Shown: in pieces, positions 52,823 through 60,975 of the stretch
Numbering within the stretch: position 1 is the first letter of the stretch
How the letters are laid out: every line of letters starts with the position of its first letter
The notes under the pieces: generated by a model
Databases searched by the model: none
Told to the model about the DNA's origin: nothing
The model's input: the letters and a program-made list of their open reading frames with translations, nothing else
Assembly: GCF_900215465.1 (NCBI RefSeq)
Contig: NZ_OBEH01000002.1
Location: 742,937-806,936 of the forward strand
Direction: 5' to 3'
Origin: Flagellimonas pacifica
Lineage (GTDB): Bacteria; Bacteroidota; Bacteroidia; Flavobacteriales; Flavobacteriaceae
DNA: 64,000 nucleotides
Translations under genes and position numbers: made by a program

Positions 52823-54495
52823 TACTTGTTACCTCTCTTCTACTATTATTCATAAACTGTAAACAACAACCTGCTATACCAACCGGATTGGTTACTGAAA
52901 ATGCCATGGTAGTATCCGCTCGCGAAGAAGCTTCTAGGATTGGTTCAGAAATTATGGAAAAAGGTGGTAATGCTTTTGACGCTATGGTAGCCACAGAATT
53001 GGCATTGGCTGTTGCATATCCCTTTGCCGGGAACCTTGGAGGTGGCGGTTTTATGGTATACCGAAAGAACACAGGAGACATTGGAGCCATAGACTATAGA
53101 GAAAAAGCTCCGCTTTCCGCCCATAAGGATATGTATTTGGATTCTTTGGGCAATGTTGTTCCAGATATGAGTACCGTTGGCGCTACAGCTGTTGGTGTAC
53201 CCGGAACAGTCGCTGGAGTTATGGAAGTGCACAAAAAGTTCGGTTCCCTTCCGTTATCTGATATTATGAAACCCGTAATTGCTTTAGCAAAAAAGGGCTT
53301 GATCGTTACTGAAAAACAAGCAAAAAGATTGGAAAGCTATCGGGAACGCATTGTTTCTGTGAATGGAGACAGCACCAAATTTGCCAATGTCTATAAAGCT
53401 GGAGATACCATTAAATATCCTGCCCTGGCAAAGACGTTGGAAAAGATTCTAGAAAAGGGTCGAGACGGGTTTTACACAGGTGAGGTGGCCAAAAAACTAG
53501 CAACGTTTATACAAGAAAAAGGAGGATTTGTTACGGAAGAAGATTTGACAAAGTATGAAGCCAAATGGAGACAGCCCATTGTTTTTAAATACAAAGACTT
53601 GAGCATCATTTCCATGAGCCCCCCAAGCAGTGGCGGAGCAACGATCAACCAAATATTCAAAATGGTAGAGCCATATAATATTTCTGAATATGGACATAAC
53701 TCAGTTAAGTCCGTTCAATTATTTACGGAAGCCTCCAGACGTGCTTATGCAGACCGAAATTATTTTTTGGGTGACCCAGATTTTGTGGATATCCCACTAG
53801 GCGAGTTGTTGAGCGACTCCTATCTTAAAGAGCGTATGAAAAATTTCTCCTTTGACAAAGCCACTTTATCCTCAGATGTATCCCATGGCGAAGTAGAAAT
53901 TGTTGAAAGCTCTGAAACTACCCACTATTCTATTATTGATAGCGAAGGAAATGCAGTTTCGGCTACCACAACTTTGAATGGCGGCTACGGTTCAAAACTA
54001 TATTCAGATGAGCTTGGCTTCTTTTTGAACAATGAAATGGATGATTTTAGTGCCAAACCAGGAATCCCAAATATGTTTGGGCTTATTGGAGCAGAAGCAA
54101 ATAGCATTGCTCCCGAAAAGCGCATGTTGAGCAGTATGACCCCTACTATTGTAGAAAAAGACGGTAAGCTTTTTTTGGTGGTAGGAACCCCAGGTGGCTC
54201 AACCATAATTACGGCAGTTGCCCAAACAATCCTCAATGTATATGAATTCAATTTGAGCATGCAAGAAGCGGTAAATGCGCCCAGATTCCACCATCAATGG
54301 CTTCCAGATTTAATTTCCTTTGAAGAGGAGGGATTTTCAGATGAAATAAAAGCTGAATTGAAACAAAAAGGATATAAAATTCATGAAGGTAGAAACCGAA
54401 TCATTGGCAAAGTTGATGCGATAAGGGTACTACCTGATGGAAGTTTGGAAGGTGGTGCCGATAAAAGAGGTGATGATACTGCCGTAGGCTTTTAA
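52810..54495 (+). CDS. ggt: Gamma-glutamyltransferase (lipoprotein)
   Basis: 561 residues. Lipoprotein-like leader ending in FINC (Cys17). The precursor cleaves itself before Thr370 (ETTHYS; the usual TTHYS context), giving the catalytic N-terminal Thr of the small subunit. GGGGFMV in the large subunit and GTPGGSTI in the small subunit are conserved substrate contacts. It breaks gamma-glutamyl bonds, for example of glutathione, outside the cytoplasm. It begins within the acpH gene, and the following ATP-grasp gene starts 11 bp later. Confidence 0.93.
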   Translation: MQRLILVTSLLLLFINCKQQPAIPTGLVTENAMVVSAREEASRIGSEIMEKGGNAFDAMVATELALAVAYPFAGNLGGGGFMVYRKNTGDIGAIDYREKAPLSAHKDMYLDSLGNVVPDMSTVGATAVGVPGTVAGVMEVHKKFGSLPLSDIMKPVIALAKKGLIVTEKQAKRLESYRERIVSVNGDSTKFANVYKAGDTIKYPALAKTLEKILEKGRDGFYTGEVAKKLATFIQEKGGFVTEEDLTKYEAKWRQPIVFKYKDLSIISMSPPSSGGATINQIFKMVEPYNISEYGHNSVKSVQLFTEASRRAYADRNYFLGDPDFVDIPLGELLSDSYLKERMKNFSFDKATLSSDVSHGEVEIVESSETTHYSIIDSEGNAVSATTTLNGGYGSKLYSDELGFFLNNEMDDFSAKPGIPNMFGLIGAEANSIAPEKRMLSSMTPTIVEKDGKLFLVVGTPGGSTIITAVAQTILNVYEFNLSMQEAVNAPRFHHQWLPDLISFEEEGFSDEIKAELKQKGYKIHEGRNRIIGKVDAIRVLPDGSLEGGADKRGDDTAVGF

Positions 54496-54506
54496 ACTAT
54501 AGTATT

Positions 54507-55421
54507 GTGAACTACGATATTGTAATCCTTACCGACCCAAGGTATACAAATCCCAAAGAACTAAATTCAGGAATTGAAAACGTACTTCTAGAAGACCAAC
54601 TCGTTCTTGATGCTCTTAAAAAGATAGGATTTAGTGCCACAAGAAAATCTTGGGATGACCCAGATTTTGATTGGACAACTACCCAATATGCAATTTTTAG
54701 AAGTACTTGGGACTGTTTCAATCGTTTTTCAGAGTTTTCAAACTGGTTGAATGACGTTTCAGGTAAAACAAAGCTTATCAACTCCAAAAAACTCATCAAT
54801 TGGAATATAGACAAACACTATATGAAGGATTTGGCAGCCAATGGTATTGCCATTCCAAAAACTTTGTTCATTGAACAGGGAGAAACAATAACATTGTCCG
54901 ATGCTATTAAAAAAGCAATAGAGGGTTATGGTTTCGATAATACTTCCTTAGTGCTCAAACCTTGTATTTCGGGAGGAGCTAGACACACTTACAAAATCCT
55001 TCCCTCAGAAGTTGTACAATATGACGAACTTTTTCAGGAATTAGTTACCAATGAAGCTATGATGTTGCAAGAATTTCAACATAACATTGTAACCAAAGGG
55101 GAAATATCCATGATGGTCTTTAACGGAAAATTTACCAATGCAGTTCTTAAAATTGCTAAACTAGGTGACTTTAGGGTTCAGGATGATTTTGGAGGTAGTG
55201 TCCAAAAATATAACCCATCAAAAGAAGAAATCAGTTTCACAGAAAATGTGGTCGCTGCAGCTCCAGAAATGCCTATTTATGCCAGAGTAGATATTTTTAG
55301 AGATAACGACAATAATCTAGCCCTGGCCGAGTTAGAAATTTTTGAACCAGAACTTTGGTTTAGACTTTTTCCAGATGCTGCAAATGTTTTGGCAAATAGT
55401 ATTAAAAGTAGATTGTTTTAA
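54507..55421 (+). CDS. ATP-grasp domain protein, glutathione synthetase-like (second in window)
   Basis: 304 residues from GTG 54507; no ATG lies near the start. A short N-terminal domain (YDIVILTDPRYTNPKELN) precedes ATP-grasp elements: VLKPCISGGARHTYKI (about 149-164), MLQEFQ, a GEISMMVFNGKF strand and ALAELEIFEPELWF with acidic metal ligands. Members ligate a carboxylate to an amine. Substrate unknown. Its position right after ggt suggests gamma-glutamyl or small peptide metabolism. No stop-to-start overlap, but a common transcript is likely. Confidence 0.82.
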   Translation: MNYDIVILTDPRYTNPKELNSGIENVLLEDQLVLDALKKIGFSATRKSWDDPDFDWTTTQYAIFRSTWDCFNRFSEFSNWLNDVSGKTKLINSKKLINWNIDKHYMKDLAANGIAIPKTLFIEQGETITLSDAIKKAIEGYGFDNTSLVLKPCISGGARHTYKILPSEVVQYDELFQELVTNEAMMLQEFQHNIVTKGEISMMVFNGKFTNAVLKIAKLGDFRVQDDFGGSVQKYNPSKEEISFTENVVAAAPEMPIYARVDIFRDNDNNLALAELEIFEPELWFRLFPDAANVLANSIKSRLF

Positions 55422-55454
55422 AAATTCATGTAAATTAGGGTAAACCGCTTTATA

Positions 55455-56348
55455 TCAATCACTTATTATTTTTAGAAAATCATTGAGAGCTTCATTGTTT
55501 GTTTTCTTTTTCCAGACAGCAAAAAGTTCAGTTTTAAAAGGCTCATCTTCCAATTCAATGAACCGTACTTTATATTTAGTTGCCAGGGTAAGGGATTTTG
55601 GGACCACGGAAATTCCCAATCCACTTTCCACCAGTTTAAAAATAGTAGGACCATGAATGGATTGGTGCGAAATTTTCGGCATAAAACCATGGCTGGCGCA
55701 TAAACTTATAATTTGTTGGTAATACAATTGACTTTGCAGATTGGGAAAAAGAATAAAAGATTCTTGGGAAAACTGTTCCATACTCTCAAAGTTTACACTG
55801 GTAATGGGATGTTCCTTGGGCAATACTACACAGAGATTCTCCACTGCCACCGACTTAAAATCCATAGTTTCCGGTACTTCGTTAGATCTCATGAAACCAA
55901 TATCCAATTGATTTTTTTCAAGCTGTTCCAATTGAGTTTGATTACTTCCTTCTTGCAAAACAAATTTGATTTTAGGATGCCGTTCACTCAATTCTTTAAT
56001 TTTCTTTGGAAGGTATTCCTGCATTGCGGAACCAACAAAACCAATCTTCAACATCCCAGAATGCCCCTCCAGTGCAACATTCCAACGCTCCATGGAACTG
56101 GACAACTGACCAATAATGATCTCAGCTTCCTTTTTGAACAACTTACCAGCTGCGCTTAATTCTACACTTCTATTGCTCCTATTAAAAAGTTGCTGCTTCA
56201 CTATTACCTCAAGCCTTTGGATTTGTTGACTCAATGCCGATTGAGAAATCAACAAACGCTCAGCTGCCTGTCCATAATGCAAAGTCTCCGCCAAAACAAG
56301 AAAGTAGTGCAGGTGTCTAATCTCCAATTGATTATTTAAACTAATCAT
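55455..56348 (-). CDS. LysR-family transcriptional regulator
   Basis: 297 residues. N-terminal winged helix (LEIRHLHYFLVLAETLHYGQ, then RLLISQSALSQQIQRLE) and a two-part effector-binding domain (about 92-297). The first effector-domain strand GHSGMLKIGFVGSA is typical. It is divergent from the DUF1338 gene, so that gene is its likely target. The common LysR autoregulation model would apply to the 68-bp gap between them. Confidence 0.93.
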   Translation of the reverse strand: MISLNNQLEIRHLHYFLVLAETLHYGQAAERLLISQSALSQQIQRLEVIVKQQLFNRSNRSVELSAAGKLFKKEAEIIIGQLSSSMERWNVALEGHSGMLKIGFVGSAMQEYLPKKIKELSERHPKIKFVLQEGSNQTQLEQLEKNQLDIGFMRSNEVPETMDFKSVAVENLCVVLPKEHPITSVNFESMEQFSQESFILFPNLQSQLYYQQIISLCASHGFMPKISHQSIHGPTIFKLVESGLGISVVPKSLTLATKYKVRFIELEDEPFKTELFAVWKKKTNNEALNDFLKIISD

Positions 56349-56388
56349 TCATTTTAAATTAACAATTAAATGTGATTAAATATATAAT

Positions 56389-56396
56389 TAGTTTTG
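56389..56396 (+). promoter_or_regulatory. -7 promoter box for the DUF1338 gene
   Basis: TAGTTTTG is a perfect TAnnTTTG match 20 nt before the ATG at 56417. A degenerate TATATTTA on the minus strand (56377-56384) may serve the LysR gene, so a regulator bound here could affect both. Confidence 0.6.
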
Positions 56397-56416
56397 TACA
56401 CAAATAAATTCGTGCT

Positions 56417-57340
56417 ATGCAATTCAATGACAACACTCCGTTAGAAATCGTTCTAAAGGCCATTTTTGATCCCTATAAAGAAAGTGTCACAGATGTGGAA
56501 ACCATCAGTACTGCAATGATCCGTAAAGGCTTGATCAATAGGGAAGAGGATATTATCAATGACCATATTGCTTTCCGAACCTTAGGTGTTCCTAACCTTG
56601 GCATTAAATCCTTGGAAAAAATATTTCTTGCATATGGTTACCAAAGAAAAGATGCTTTTTATTTCGAAGAAAAGAAATTGGATGCTTATTGGTATGCACC
56701 ACCAAGTCCAAAATATCCAAGAATTTTCATAAGCGAACTAAGGGTAGATGACTTGTCTCAAAATGCACAATCCATCATTAGAAAACATACCCAAGATATA
56801 GTAAAAGACCCTGTCGATGCTCTTGATTTTGAAAAACCCAAAGAAGTTGGAGAGTTCTTTTACCAACCACTATGGGAAGCTCCAACGGTAGATGATTTCT
56901 TAGAATTGGGCAAGGAAAGCGAATACACCGCCTGGGTAATTTACAATAGATATTATCTAAATCATTATACCATAAGTGTGCATGCCTTGCCAGAGCCATA
57001 CAATAAGCTTGAAAAGTTCAACGCCTTTTTGGAGGAAACCGGTATTGTGCTAAATACCGCAGGAGGGAAAACAAAAACCAGTAAAGATGGTCTTTTAAAA
57101 CAAAGTAGTTCTGTTGCCAAAATGGTAAACGCTACATTTGCCAATGGTGAACAAATGAAAATTGCTGGTAGTTATGTGGAATTTGCGGAGCGATTACCCT
57201 TACCTGAGTTCCAAGCAATGGACAAAAGTCTTTTAAAGCGTGAACATTTGCGAGAAGGTTTTGAATCTGCCAATGCCGATAAGATTTTTGAAAGCACCTA
57301 TGATGAACAGGTAAAAAAGACGGCTACGTACCACTCTTAA
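56417..57340 (+). CDS. DUF1338 protein (2-oxoadipate dioxygenase/decarboxylase-like)
   Basis: 307 residues, cytoplasmic. Family motifs NDHIAFRTLG (48-57, His50), LNHYTISVHALP (181-192, His183 and His189) and GSYVEFAERLP (251-261, with Glu255 or Glu258) supply the His/His/Glu iron site expected from HglS, the Fe(II) enzyme that converts 2-oxoadipate to 2-hydroxyglutarate in lysine breakdown. It is shorter than HglS. The role in this organism is an inference. Regulated by the divergent LysR gene. Its 3' end overlaps the convergent XRE gene by 17 bp. Confidence 0.85.
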   Translation: MQFNDNTPLEIVLKAIFDPYKESVTDVETISTAMIRKGLINREEDIINDHIAFRTLGVPNLGIKSLEKIFLAYGYQRKDAFYFEEKKLDAYWYAPPSPKYPRIFISELRVDDLSQNAQSIIRKHTQDIVKDPVDALDFEKPKEVGEFFYQPLWEAPTVDDFLELGKESEYTAWVIYNRYYLNHYTISVHALPEPYNKLEKFNAFLEETGIVLNTAGGKTKTSKDGLLKQSSSVAKMVNATFANGEQMKIAGSYVEFAERLPLPEFQAMDKSLLKREHLREGFESANADKIFESTYDEQVKKTATYHS

Positions 57341-58091
57341 CCTGCCCTACCTGCTTTTTCAATTCCTCCATAGATTGTTGGAGCTGTCTCAGCAATCCAG
57401 TTTCCGTAGTGGCATCGACATTGAAAGTTAGTTTACTGCTTACCTCCCATATTTCCTGTATCTGAAAAGGTTTAATGTCATATGGAGGATAGGTCTCGTT
57501 CAAGGAAACCAAGGTAATGTTATTGGAATTTGGTTTTCTTTCAATCTTTTTCACCATTACAGAATCTTGAAGTACCACTACATACATTTTATTTGGACTT
57601 ACATGGTCAATATGTTCTATCGCCCTAGACAACACCCATTCTCCAGGTCTTAAATTGGGTAACATACTGTCCCCTTCCACCTGAAATCCACGATAGGTCG
57701 CATTTCTAAACTCTGGAATGGGCATATCAAAAGCAGGTAATTGTTGATACCAGCTTGTATCTTGAATATTCTGTGGATAACCGGCCGCCGCCTTGGCATT
57801 GACCAATACCATATTATCTTGCTCGGCGCTATCAACGGTTACAACTTTGGGAATCACGCTGGTTTTCGATGTATCCAAGTGCTTTTGATCACTTTCACCA
57901 AATAACCATAATGGATTGATCTTAAACTGTCGCAACAATTCAGCCACAACCTTACCCGATAATTTCGTTCGTCCCCGTTCAATATCCGCTGTGGTATTCT
58001 TAACGCCCAGCAGTTGCGCAAAATCAGTTTGAGTATGGCCCAACTCTCTTCGTATCTCAATAAATCGTTTTAAGGTCAGTTCGTTCTCCAT
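57324..58091 (-). CDS. LexA-like XRE-family repressor with S24 peptidase domain
   Basis: 255 residues from ATG 58091; a longer frame to 58208 reads through the promoter and operators and is rejected. XRE helix-turn-helix (about 7-56, HTQTDFAQLLGVKNTTADIE). The S24 domain has a possible self-cleavage Ala103-Gly104 bond, Ser142 in GDSMLP and Lys181 or Lys182 in VMVKKI, the LexA-type Ser-Lys dyad. It probably represses itself and the divergent radical-SAM operon through four repeats at 58110-58188, and cleaves itself on DNA damage; this is inference from the family. The -7 box sits four bases before the ATG. Confidence 0.88.
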   Translation of the reverse strand: MENELTLKRFIEIRRELGHTQTDFAQLLGVKNTTADIERGRTKLSGKVVAELLRQFKINPLWLFGESDQKHLDTSKTSVIPKVVTVDSAEQDNMVLVNAKAAAGYPQNIQDTSWYQQLPAFDMPIPEFRNATYRGFQVEGDSMLPNLRPGEWVLSRAIEHIDHVSPNKMYVVVLQDSVMVKKIERKPNSNNITLVSLNETYPPYDIKPFQIQEIWEVSSKLTFNVDATTETGLLRQLQQSMEELKKQVGQVKSGT

Positions 58092-58095
58092 ACTA

Positions 58096-58103
58096 CAAAA
58101 ATA
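58096..58103 (-). promoter_or_regulatory. -7 promoter box abutting the XRE-S24 start
   Basis: TATTTTTG on the minus strand, a perfect match, only 4 nt before the ATG at 58091. A leaderless transcript is predicted. Confidence 0.65.
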
Positions 58104-58109
58104 GACTTT

Positions 58110-58188
58110 TTGGATTATTTCCAAAATTTTCACTGGATTATTTCCATTATTTGGAATATTTCCATAATTTTGATTGGAATATTTCCAA
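58110..58188. promoter_or_regulatory. Four-copy operator array for the XRE-S24 repressor
   Basis: Four 15-bp imperfect palindromes match TTGGAwTATTTCCAA: 58110-58124, 58133-58147, 58151-58165 and 58174-58188. Starts are 23, 18 and 23 bp apart. Copy 1 lies 6 bp upstream of the minus -7 box; copies 3 and 4 flank the plus -7 box. The layout suggests cooperative repression of both divergent units. Confidence 0.8.
58165..58172 (+). promoter_or_regulatory. -7 promoter box for the radical-SAM gene
   Basis: TAATTTTG is a perfect TAnnTTTG box between operator copies 3 and 4, 19 nt before the ATG at 58192. Confidence 0.65.
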
Positions 58189-58191
58189 GTT

Positions 58192-59454
58192 ATGGATTTT
58201 AAACGCATTCAAGAAAAACTGAACATTCTAGCAGACGCTGCAAAATATGATGTGTCCTGTGCCAGCAGTGGCAGTGATCGTGCCAATAAGGACAATGGGT
58301 TGGGAAATGCGTCCAAGATGGGCCTTTGCCATAGTTATACGGAGGATGGTAGATGTATATCACTCTTAAAGATTCTGTTGACCAACCATTGCATCTTTGA
58401 TTGTGCCTATTGCGTGACCCGTAAAAGCAATGATGTACAAAGAGCCGCTTTTAAAATTCAGGAAGTTGTAGATCTCACCATCAATTTTTACCGTAGAAAT
58501 TATATTGAAGGGCTCTTTTTAAGTTCAGGAATTTTTAAGAACCCAGATTACACCATGGAGCGTTTGGTTGCCGTTGCCAAAAAACTTCGAAAAGAGGAAA
58601 ATTTCAATGGCTATATCCATTTGAAGTCCATTCCCGGGGTGAGTGATGAATTGATGTATGAAGCTGGATTGTACGCGGATAGACTTTCTGTTAACATAGA
58701 GGTGCCCACCATTTCCGGTTTAAAGCTTTTGGCTCCTGATAAAAAACATGAAGACTTTACCAAGCCCATGTTAAAAGTTAAAAATGAATTGAACCGCTAT
58801 AAAAATGAGCGAAAAGTCATTAAAAGCACTCCTAAATATGCTCCAGCAGGACAAAGCACCCAGATGATTGTTGGCGCTTCTGGTGAAACTGATAAAGACA
58901 TTATGTATTCCGCAACCTACTATTATAAAATGTATCAAATGAAAAGGGTCTACTACTCTGGCTATGTTCCCGTTTCCAATGATAGTCGTTTGCCGTCCAT
59001 TGGATCTCAAGTTCCCATGTTGCGGGAGAATAGATTGTACCAAACAGATTGGCTTCTCAGATTTTACGGTTTTGCAGTCAATGAAATCCTGAATAAAGAA
59101 CACCCAAATTTGGATGTTGATATAGACCCTAAACTGTCTTGGGCGCTAAGGAACCTACATCATTTTCCGGTGGACATCAACAAAGCGGATAAGCCATTAT
59201 TGGCCAGGGTGCCAGGAATTGGTATGTTATCGGTTGATAAAATTATAAAGGCCAGGCAGTTTCGAAAATTAGGATGGGAACATCTTAAAAAGATAGGTGT
59301 GGCACTCAACCGGGCCAAATATTTTATTGTTTGTGATTCCAGAAACTGGGAACGTCGGGATTTGGATGCTGATAGAATCAAAGGACTGATTCTACAGAAC
59401 TCACAAGGTAAATTTAGAAAGCAATACAGTCAACAATTGCAATTATTCAATTGA
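58192..59454 (+). CDS. Putative DNA modification/repair radical SAM protein (TIGR03916-like)
   Basis: 420 residues from ATG 58192. Radical SAM cluster motif C-x3-C-x2-C at Cys67, Cys71 and Cys74 (NHCIFDCAYC). An N-terminal SCASSGSDR segment and a C-terminal helix-hairpin-helix (about 325-375, LLARVPGIGMLSVDKIIKAR) support DNA binding. The family usually travels with the TIGR03915 partner and, in some genomes, a uracil-DNA glycosylase. The exact reaction is unknown. Operator copy 4 ends 3 bp before the ATG, so expression is tied to the LexA-like repressor. The partner gene follows after 43 bp. Confidence 0.9.
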   Translation: MDFKRIQEKLNILADAAKYDVSCASSGSDRANKDNGLGNASKMGLCHSYTEDGRCISLLKILLTNHCIFDCAYCVTRKSNDVQRAAFKIQEVVDLTINFYRRNYIEGLFLSSGIFKNPDYTMERLVAVAKKLRKEENFNGYIHLKSIPGVSDELMYEAGLYADRLSVNIEVPTISGLKLLAPDKKHEDFTKPMLKVKNELNRYKNERKVIKSTPKYAPAGQSTQMIVGASGETDKDIMYSATYYYKMYQMKRVYYSGYVPVSNDSRLPSIGSQVPMLRENRLYQTDWLLRFYGFAVNEILNKEHPNLDVDIDPKLSWALRNLHHFPVDINKADKPLLARVPGIGMLSVDKIIKARQFRKLGWEHLKKIGVALNRAKYFIVCDSRNWERRDLDADRIKGLILQNSQGKFRKQYSQQLQLFN

Positions 59455-59497
59455 TATAATGGAATTAAAAATAAGAAACATCAAAAACGAATAGATT

Positions 59498-60274
59498 ATG
59501 AACCCATCTAAAACCCTCATCTACGACGGAAGCTTCAATGGCTTCCTTACTGCAATCTTCGTATCCTTCGAAGAAAAAATAAATGTGGCCGACATTCAGC
59601 GGAACTCACAAGGCCAAAACGGACTGTTTTCAGAAACGGAGACTATTTTCACCAATGTTGAAAAGGCCAAACGGGTATGGAATGGTATTCGAAACAAAAG
59701 CCATAATGCCATTACCAATGTCTATTTCGCTTTTTTGAGCGAAGCCGAAGGTGTTGAGCTTACCCTTTATACTTATATCCAAAAACTGATGGCTTCCAAA
59801 AATGGCAAGCAGTTGGATTATTCGGATGGTATTGTGTTACGTATTTCCCAATTGGCCCGTTCTGTTGGTCGAGAAAAACATAGAATGGAAGCCTTTGTTC
59901 GGTTCCAGCTCACGAAAGATGATATTTATTTTGCCAATATTGAACCTGATTTTGATGTGCTTCCATTGATTTCAAAACATTTCAGAAATCGATATGCAGA
60001 CCAACAATGGTTGATTTACGATGTGAAACGTAAGTATGGTATTTTCTACAACTTGGAACATGTGGAACTGGTATCCCTAAATTTAAAGCAGGTACATTTC
60101 AACAAAATTCATAAAAGTGATGCTTTCTTAAGTGAGGAATATGACTACCAAACCCTTTGGAACGATTATTTTAAAAGTACCCACATTAAATCAAGAATCA
60201 ACAGGAAATTGCATACCCAACATGTACCCAAACGGTATTGGAAGTATCTTTCAGAAAAGAAAGAAATTGCATAG
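59498..60274 (+). CDS. TIGR03915-family putative DNA metabolism protein
   Basis: 258 residues. The family start YDGSFNGFLTAIF (9-21) is clear, as are the RISQLARSVGREKHRMEAFV core and the DYQTLWNDYFKSTHI tail with Arg/Lys-rich end (RINRKLHTQHVPKRYWKYL). This family is the standard partner of the radical-SAM protein just upstream. It is thought to act in DNA repair; no activity is established. It belongs to the same damage-responsive transcript. Confidence 0.88.
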   Translation: MNPSKTLIYDGSFNGFLTAIFVSFEEKINVADIQRNSQGQNGLFSETETIFTNVEKAKRVWNGIRNKSHNAITNVYFAFLSEAEGVELTLYTYIQKLMASKNGKQLDYSDGIVLRISQLARSVGREKHRMEAFVRFQLTKDDIYFANIEPDFDVLPLISKHFRNRYADQQWLIYDVKRKYGIFYNLEHVELVSLNLKQVHFNKIHKSDAFLSEEYDYQTLWNDYFKSTHIKSRINRKLHTQHVPKRYWKYLSEKKEIA

Positions 60275-60304
60275 ATTTTAAATTAAGGCTAACGGTTATC
60301 TGAA

Positions 60305-60829
60305 TTACTTGCTCCGTTCTCCTACAAAATGATCACTCTTGCTTTTAAAGAGCACATTGAATGTGGTCAAACTACCATAGATTCGAGTAATATACTGTTG
60401 CAAATCAATTTTTTCTTGATCGTCAAGGTTTTTACTGCTATTTATTTTTTGTTCCATTACTCTGATACGATCCCGAACCATTACAATTTTATGGAAAAAA
60501 GTATCAATGGGCATTTCCTTATTGGCCAGATCATCTCCTGGTTCCAGAATTAATTTACCGCCTCGCCACTTATCTCCAATAGCAACTTTTTCATGGGTAT
60601 CACTCCACTTTTCCAAAATGCTTACCAATGAACGTTCTACATCAAAAAAACTTACGGTGTCCACTTCATCCTCCACTCTATCAATAACTTCAAACTCAGA
60701 ATCCAAATCAATGGTTTCAAGACCATTTTCTAAAAAAGTCACCCAATAATGTTTGGAAGTTACGTTGGTAACCACTCCTTTCCCGTATTCCAAGTGATTA
60801 ATTCTAGAGCCAATGCCCAATAATTTCAT
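60305..60829 (-). CDS. Conserved hypothetical protein with SH3-like N terminus
   Basis: 174 residues. The N-terminal strand pattern GSRINHLEYGKGVVTNV resembles the SH3-like module found at the ends of UvrD/Rep-type helicases, followed by helical parts with a VRDRIRVMEQKINSSKNL coiled coil. I do not recognise a named family. A degenerate -7 box (TACGCTTG on the minus strand, 60854-60861) lies upstream. It is divergent from uvrA. Confidence 0.65.
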   Translation of the reverse strand: MKLLGIGSRINHLEYGKGVVTNVTSKHYWVTFLENGLETIDLDSEFEVIDRVEDEVDTVSFFDVERSLVSILEKWSDTHEKVAIGDKWRGGKLILEPGDDLANKEMPIDTFFHKIVMVRDRIRVMEQKINSSKNLDDQEKIDLQQYITRIYGSLTTFNVLFKSKSDHFVGERSK

Positions 60830-60956
60830 AGTAAAAAAGCTTATAGGTCACCTCAAGCGTAGCCAAGAAGCAACACGTTTATCATGAACCCAAAAATACA
60901 TCATCAATTAACAAAAACGAAAACAAACCCTACTTCCTTTTTAAGCTTCAAATGTG

Positions 60957-60964
60957 TACTTTAG
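60957..60964 (+). promoter_or_regulatory. Possible -7 box for uvrA
   Basis: TACTTTAG differs from TAnnTTTG by one base and lies 11 nt before the ATG at 60976. It overlaps an upstream in-frame ATG at 60952, favouring the later start. Confidence 0.4.
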
Positions 60965-60975
60965 CATCTTGTGCT

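Noticed and set aside
58110-58188. CRISPR-like array
   Set aside because: Repeats are 15 bp with 3-8 bp gaps and sit on promoters; they are operators, not CRISPR units.
57324-58208. XRE-S24 gene as a prophage repressor
   Set aside because: No phage structural, integrase or lysis genes are nearby; the divergent genes are DNA repair proteins.
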